64,000 nt of DNA. It comes from Ktedonosporobacter rubrisoli. GTDB lineage: Bacteria > Chloroflexota > Ktedonobacteria > Ktedonobacterales > Ktedonobacteraceae. Each line of letters starts with the position of its first letter. Within the stretch, counting starts at the first letter, position 1. The stretch is taken from NCBI RefSeq assembly GCF_004208415.1, contig NZ_CP035758.1, forward strand, positions 11,036,001 through 11,100,000. Reading direction: 5' to 3'. The notes under the pieces are model-generated. The model was not told the DNA's origin and did not search any database. It saw only the letters and a program-made list of their open reading frames with translations. The position numbers and the translations under genes were made by a program. Below, in pieces: positions 61,505 through 64,000 of the stretch.

Positions 61505-62416
61505 ATGCATTATGCCAGTCAGTGGCGCGCGGACATTGCCAGCTCCATTGCTCCCCTCATCGCGCGCAACCCGCACGTTGGTGCGATAATGATCGGCGGC
61601 TCAACTTCTCGTGATCGCGCTGACAGCTTTTCCGATATCGAGATTGGTGTTTTCTGGTCTCGATCTCCACGTGAGGAAGAGCGCCTCGCCCCAATTGAAC
61701 CAGCTGGCGGCGTCTTTTGGGAACTAGATCCATACGATCCCGAAGCTGACACATGGATGGAGGAATGGGGCCTGAATAACCTCAAAATGGATATACGTAA
61801 CATGACGATAGACGGAGTAGAGCAGCAACTTAGCCGTGTGCTCAACAATTATGAGACCGATCTCTTCCTTCAACAAACTCTTTCTGCCATCCTGCATGGA
61901 ATTCCTTTGCATGGACACGATCAACTTAAGCGCTGGCAAGAACGGCTTGTGCACTATCCTGCTGAATTGAGTGAGGCAATGGTGCGGCACTATAGTGGAG
62001 AAGAACTGCGCGAATGGTGCTGGTGGGTCGATCAATTACTCACGCGTGGTGATATTCCGCTTGTCTATCATAGCTTTAACGATGCGATTTTTCAGGTCAT
62101 CAGTATGCTCATGGGGCTTAACCAGATCTATCATCCAGGTTTTAAATGGCTTCGTTACTCGCTGTCTGAACTGCACATTCTACCATCTCACCTTGGCGAG
62201 CGCATTGACGAAGTATACACTCGTCATCCGCGCGATGGCTTGAAGATGATTCGCTCCATTGTACTGGAAACCTATGATTTGATAGCTGAACATTTACCGC
62301 AGCTTGGCAAAGAGATTGACCAGGCCCGCAGCAACTTCCTGCATCAGCGTCAACAGTTCGAGCAACCACCATCTTTGCCTTTCTCTCTTTCTCCCTCCCA
62401 GGAGAGCGCGAGCTGA
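61505..62416 (+). CDS. Nucleotidyltransferase-fold protein (DUF4037-like)
   Basis: The 303-residue protein has a minimal nucleotidyltransferase signature near the N-terminus: IGGSTSRDRADSFSDIEIGVFW, that is GS-x-R followed by D-x-E, the usual metal-binding pair. The rest, including LSAILHGIPLHG and HYSGEELREWCWWVDQLLTRGD, is helical and matches the layout of DUF4037 proteins. Those are related to aminoglycoside-type nucleotidyltransferases, but their substrates are unproven. The ATG has GAGGTG six bases before it. A methyltransferase gene follows after 90 bases in the same direction, possibly in one transcript. Confidence 0.8.
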   Translation: MHYASQWRADIASSIAPLIARNPHVGAIMIGGSTSRDRADSFSDIEIGVFWSRSPREEERLAPIEPAGGVFWELDPYDPEADTWMEEWGLNNLKMDIRNMTIDGVEQQLSRVLNNYETDLFLQQTLSAILHGIPLHGHDQLKRWQERLVHYPAELSEAMVRHYSGEELREWCWWVDQLLTRGDIPLVYHSFNDAIFQVISMLMGLNQIYHPGFKWLRYSLSELHILPSHLGERIDEVYTRHPRDGLKMIRSIVLETYDLIAEHLPQLGKEIDQARSNFLHQRQQFEQPPSLPFSLSPSQESAS

Positions 62417-62507
62417 AGCCTCGAAAATGGCGATTCTCTGCCTTGCAATATTTGGGATCGCGTAATTGGATAGTTCGTACATACACAGTCACTAAGGAGA
62501 TCTTTGT

Positions 62508-63344
62508 ATGCCTGGAAGCTGGGAAGATCAGCTGAATGCAGATCTGTATGAGGCCTATGCACAGCAATTTCCTATGTATCGTCAGCTTGGGCAAACTTTG
62601 GTAGAATTGGCAGAACCGCTTAAGCCAGGAGAGTGTGTGCTAGATCTGGCCTGTGGTACAGGGATCGTAACAGAGCTCTTTGCCCGACGTTTGGGAAATG
62701 AAGGCGCAATTATGGGCGTAGATTATTCGGCAGCTATGCTCGCTATTGCCCGGCGCAAACTTCCTGACGTTACATTCTATCAGGAGCGCGCCGAGGATCT
62801 CGTCAAAGCGTTACCCAGGTCCTCAGTAGATCTGGCCGTGTGTAGCTCGGCCTTCTGGCAAATGCGAGCCCTGCCCGTCTTGCAAGGCTTGGAGAAGGTG
62901 CTTAAGCCAGGTGGGCGCTTTATTTTTAACTTGCCCGTACCCAGTAATACAGGTAAGCAACTTCCGCAGCTTTGCGATCTTATGCTGAGCATTGCCAAAG
63001 ACGAATATAACTATGTTCCTCAGGGGCGCTCATATCGTCAGGCAGGCCTGGAGGGCAAACGGCAAAATGCACCAATGTATGCTACACCGGAAGAGCTGAG
63101 CATCTTTCTGCAAGACATGCCCCTTACGCTTCGATCTTGTCGCACGACTATCGAGATTGAACATACAGCGCAAAGCAGCTTTGCCTTTAATCGTATGCCA
63201 ATCATGGCGGCTAGCTGGCTGCCAGCTCTGGACCATCAAACACGCCTGGATATTCTCGAAAAAGCCTATCAGCGCTTCGATAAAACGTACAGAGGCACAG
63301 TGTGCTGGTGCTATTATACGCTGGAAAAGGAAGCAGCTTGCTAA
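62508..63344 (+). CDS. Class I SAM-dependent methyltransferase
   Basis: The 278-residue enzyme has a typical SAM-binding fold: motif I VLDLACGTGIVTELFA at residues about 44-59, acidic strand IMGVDYSAAMLAIAR, YQERAEDLVKALPRSSVDL and KPGGRFIFNLP. The C-terminal third (TPEELSIFLQDMPLTLRSC) should recognise the substrate. It starts behind AAGGAGATC. It follows the nucleotidyltransferase-like gene and may act on the same pathway, but there is no evidence on substrate. A perfect 13-bp hairpin ends the transcript. Confidence 0.88.
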   Translation: MPGSWEDQLNADLYEAYAQQFPMYRQLGQTLVELAEPLKPGECVLDLACGTGIVTELFARRLGNEGAIMGVDYSAAMLAIARRKLPDVTFYQERAEDLVKALPRSSVDLAVCSSAFWQMRALPVLQGLEKVLKPGGRFIFNLPVPSNTGKQLPQLCDLMLSIAKDEYNYVPQGRSYRQAGLEGKRQNAPMYATPEELSIFLQDMPLTLRSCRTTIEIEHTAQSSFAFNRMPIMAASWLPALDHQTRLDILEKAYQRFDKTYRGTVCWCYYTLEKEAAC

Positions 63345-63512
63345 AAGCTGTACCTCTGACGCCGAAAATCGCCTCATCTAAGTTGATTTGGATTGCCTTG
63401 CCATGTATTGTCAAGTCCTGTATTTCATATAGCCATATAATGGGTTGTATGGGAAGCAAGCGCGGGTAAGCGGGTGGCTGGCTGTGCTATCAGGATAGCA
63501 GGATAGGTGAGA

Positions 63513-63552
63513 TGGTGAGCCAGAAAGAGGGGGCGGTCCTTCTGGCTCACCA
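63513..63552. terminator. Bidirectional hairpin between converging methyltransferase genes
   Basis: A perfect 13-bp stem TGGTGAGCCAGAA / TTCTGGCTCACCA with a 14-base loop lies between the two converging genes. It has no long U-tract. Confidence 0.6.
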
Positions 63553-63593
63553 AATGATAGGGATAGGGTTTTGCCTAAAACAGGAAAACTAAG

Positions 63594-64000
63594 CTACTTT
63601 GTTGCTGGTTCTAGCTTACGACCGGCAGCTAGCACCGTATTGATGTGCGCAAAGAAGGTTCCTTCGGCCTCAGCCTGCTGGAGGTTTTTGTGCAGGCGTT
63701 CAAGTTCGTCTGCAGTCAGCACATTTGCCGCGAGTGCCTCTTGCTCGATCAGGTCGATGGCCCCCACATAGCGAGCCATCTCGTAGCTGGTAATGCACAT
63801 GGGGTGAATCTCAATCATCATATCTGTCAAGGGCTGCTGTTTGAAAAGCCGGTAGAGATGGCGTCCAGCATAGCCATTGCCTACCAGGTGCTCAGCGCAG
63901 AAGCGCACAAGACGACGCTCAATATCAACCTCCGCGGTATCAATCGAGAACGTACTAAGATCTGTCTCCATAACCACAACCCAGCCTCCCGGCCGCGTAA
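63594..64000 (-). CDS. C-terminal part of a SAM-dependent methyltransferase (runs off the right edge)
   Basis: The minus-strand frame is open to the end of the window. At the edge it reads RPGGWVVVMETDLSTFSID, the strand and loop that follow the SAM-binding core in UbiE-like methyltransferases. The visible 134 residues are the C-terminal helical cap (RRLVRFCAEHLVGNGYAGRH, YEMARYVGAIDLIEQEALAA, AEAEGTFFAHINTVLA). An internal GTG near 63977 could be mistaken for a start, but the protein clearly continues upstream. The SAM-binding half lies outside the window. It converges on the neighbouring methyltransferase gene; the two are not near-identical copies. Confidence 0.75.
   Translation of the reverse strand, partial: TRPGGWVVVMETDLSTFSIDTAEVDIERRLVRFCAEHLVGNGYAGRHLYRLFKQQPLTDMMIEIHPMCITSYEMARYVGAIDLIEQEALAANVLTADELERLHKNLQQAEAEGTFFAHINTVLAAGRKLEPATK

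Overview
The window looks like chromosomal DNA of a spore- or mycelium-forming Chloroflexota of the class Ktedonobacteria (Ktedonobacter-like). This is inferred from the family mix, not from a marker gene: two very large BTAD-type regulators with an N-terminal Cys-rich DUF6788-like domain, a MalT-type LuxR regulator, several small orphan helix-turn-helix proteins, an FxLD-like lanthipeptide precursor, a LutB-LutA fusion, and mid-range base composition with strong AGGAGG-type ribosome binding sites. No rRNA, tRNA or CRISPR array was found.

Layout. 1-8.3 kb: a MerR/XRE/cupin regulator, an alpha/beta hydrolase with its own promoter and a possible leader peptide, a Nudix hydrolase, and three insertion sequences (one decayed IS4-superfamily copy, one intact IS4-like copy, one IS5-like copy with an A8 frameshift site). 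The last two abut to the base. 8.3-10.4 kb: leuD and leuC behind a leader with competing hairpins. 10.8-14.1 kb: accessory stretch with a small orphan protein, a divergent promoter-operator-terminator unit that looks like a small RNA gene, two small HTH proteins behind 19-bp tandem repeats, a Cys-rich FxLD-like RiPP precursor, an HTH-gene remnant and a secreted BPL_N/glutamine-amidotransferase-like protein. 14.6-18 kb: a glucose-6-phosphate isomerase-like SIS protein, an aldo/keto reductase and an orphan protein. 18-23.8 kb: lutC-lutBA facing a bifunctional rhamnulose-1-phosphate aldolase/lactaldehyde dehydrogenase gene. These fit together: deoxysugar cleavage gives L-lactaldehyde, the dehydrogenase half gives L-lactate, and the Lut proteins oxidise lactate to pyruvate.

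23.9-38.3 kb: a broken SDR gene, an oligopeptide-binding lipoprotein, a TetR regulator, a membrane-anchored protein, a riboflavin operon (ribAB-ribH-ribE) under an FMN riboswitch, a small HTH protein, a Yip1-like membrane protein, a Gln/Asn-rich prion-like protein, a FAD amino-acid oxidase-like enzyme, a truncated EamA transporter and an M29 aminopeptidase. 39-50.5 kb is a signalling region: a membrane PP2C phosphatase with a small upstream partner, an OmpR/histidine-kinase pair, an orphan OmpR regulator, a MalT-type LuxR regulator, a methyltransferase and a group-2 sigma-70 factor. 51.4-60.2 kb holds two tandem paralogous BTAD/AAA/TPR giants, the first with its C-terminus split off at an ATGA overlap. 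60.9-64 kb: an unlisted 55-residue membrane peptide, a DUF4037-like nucleotidyltransferase and two methyltransferases, the last running off the right edge.

All functional names are read from motifs by eye; no database search was possible. Starts were moved from the longest reading frame where a ribosome binding site clearly favoured another codon.
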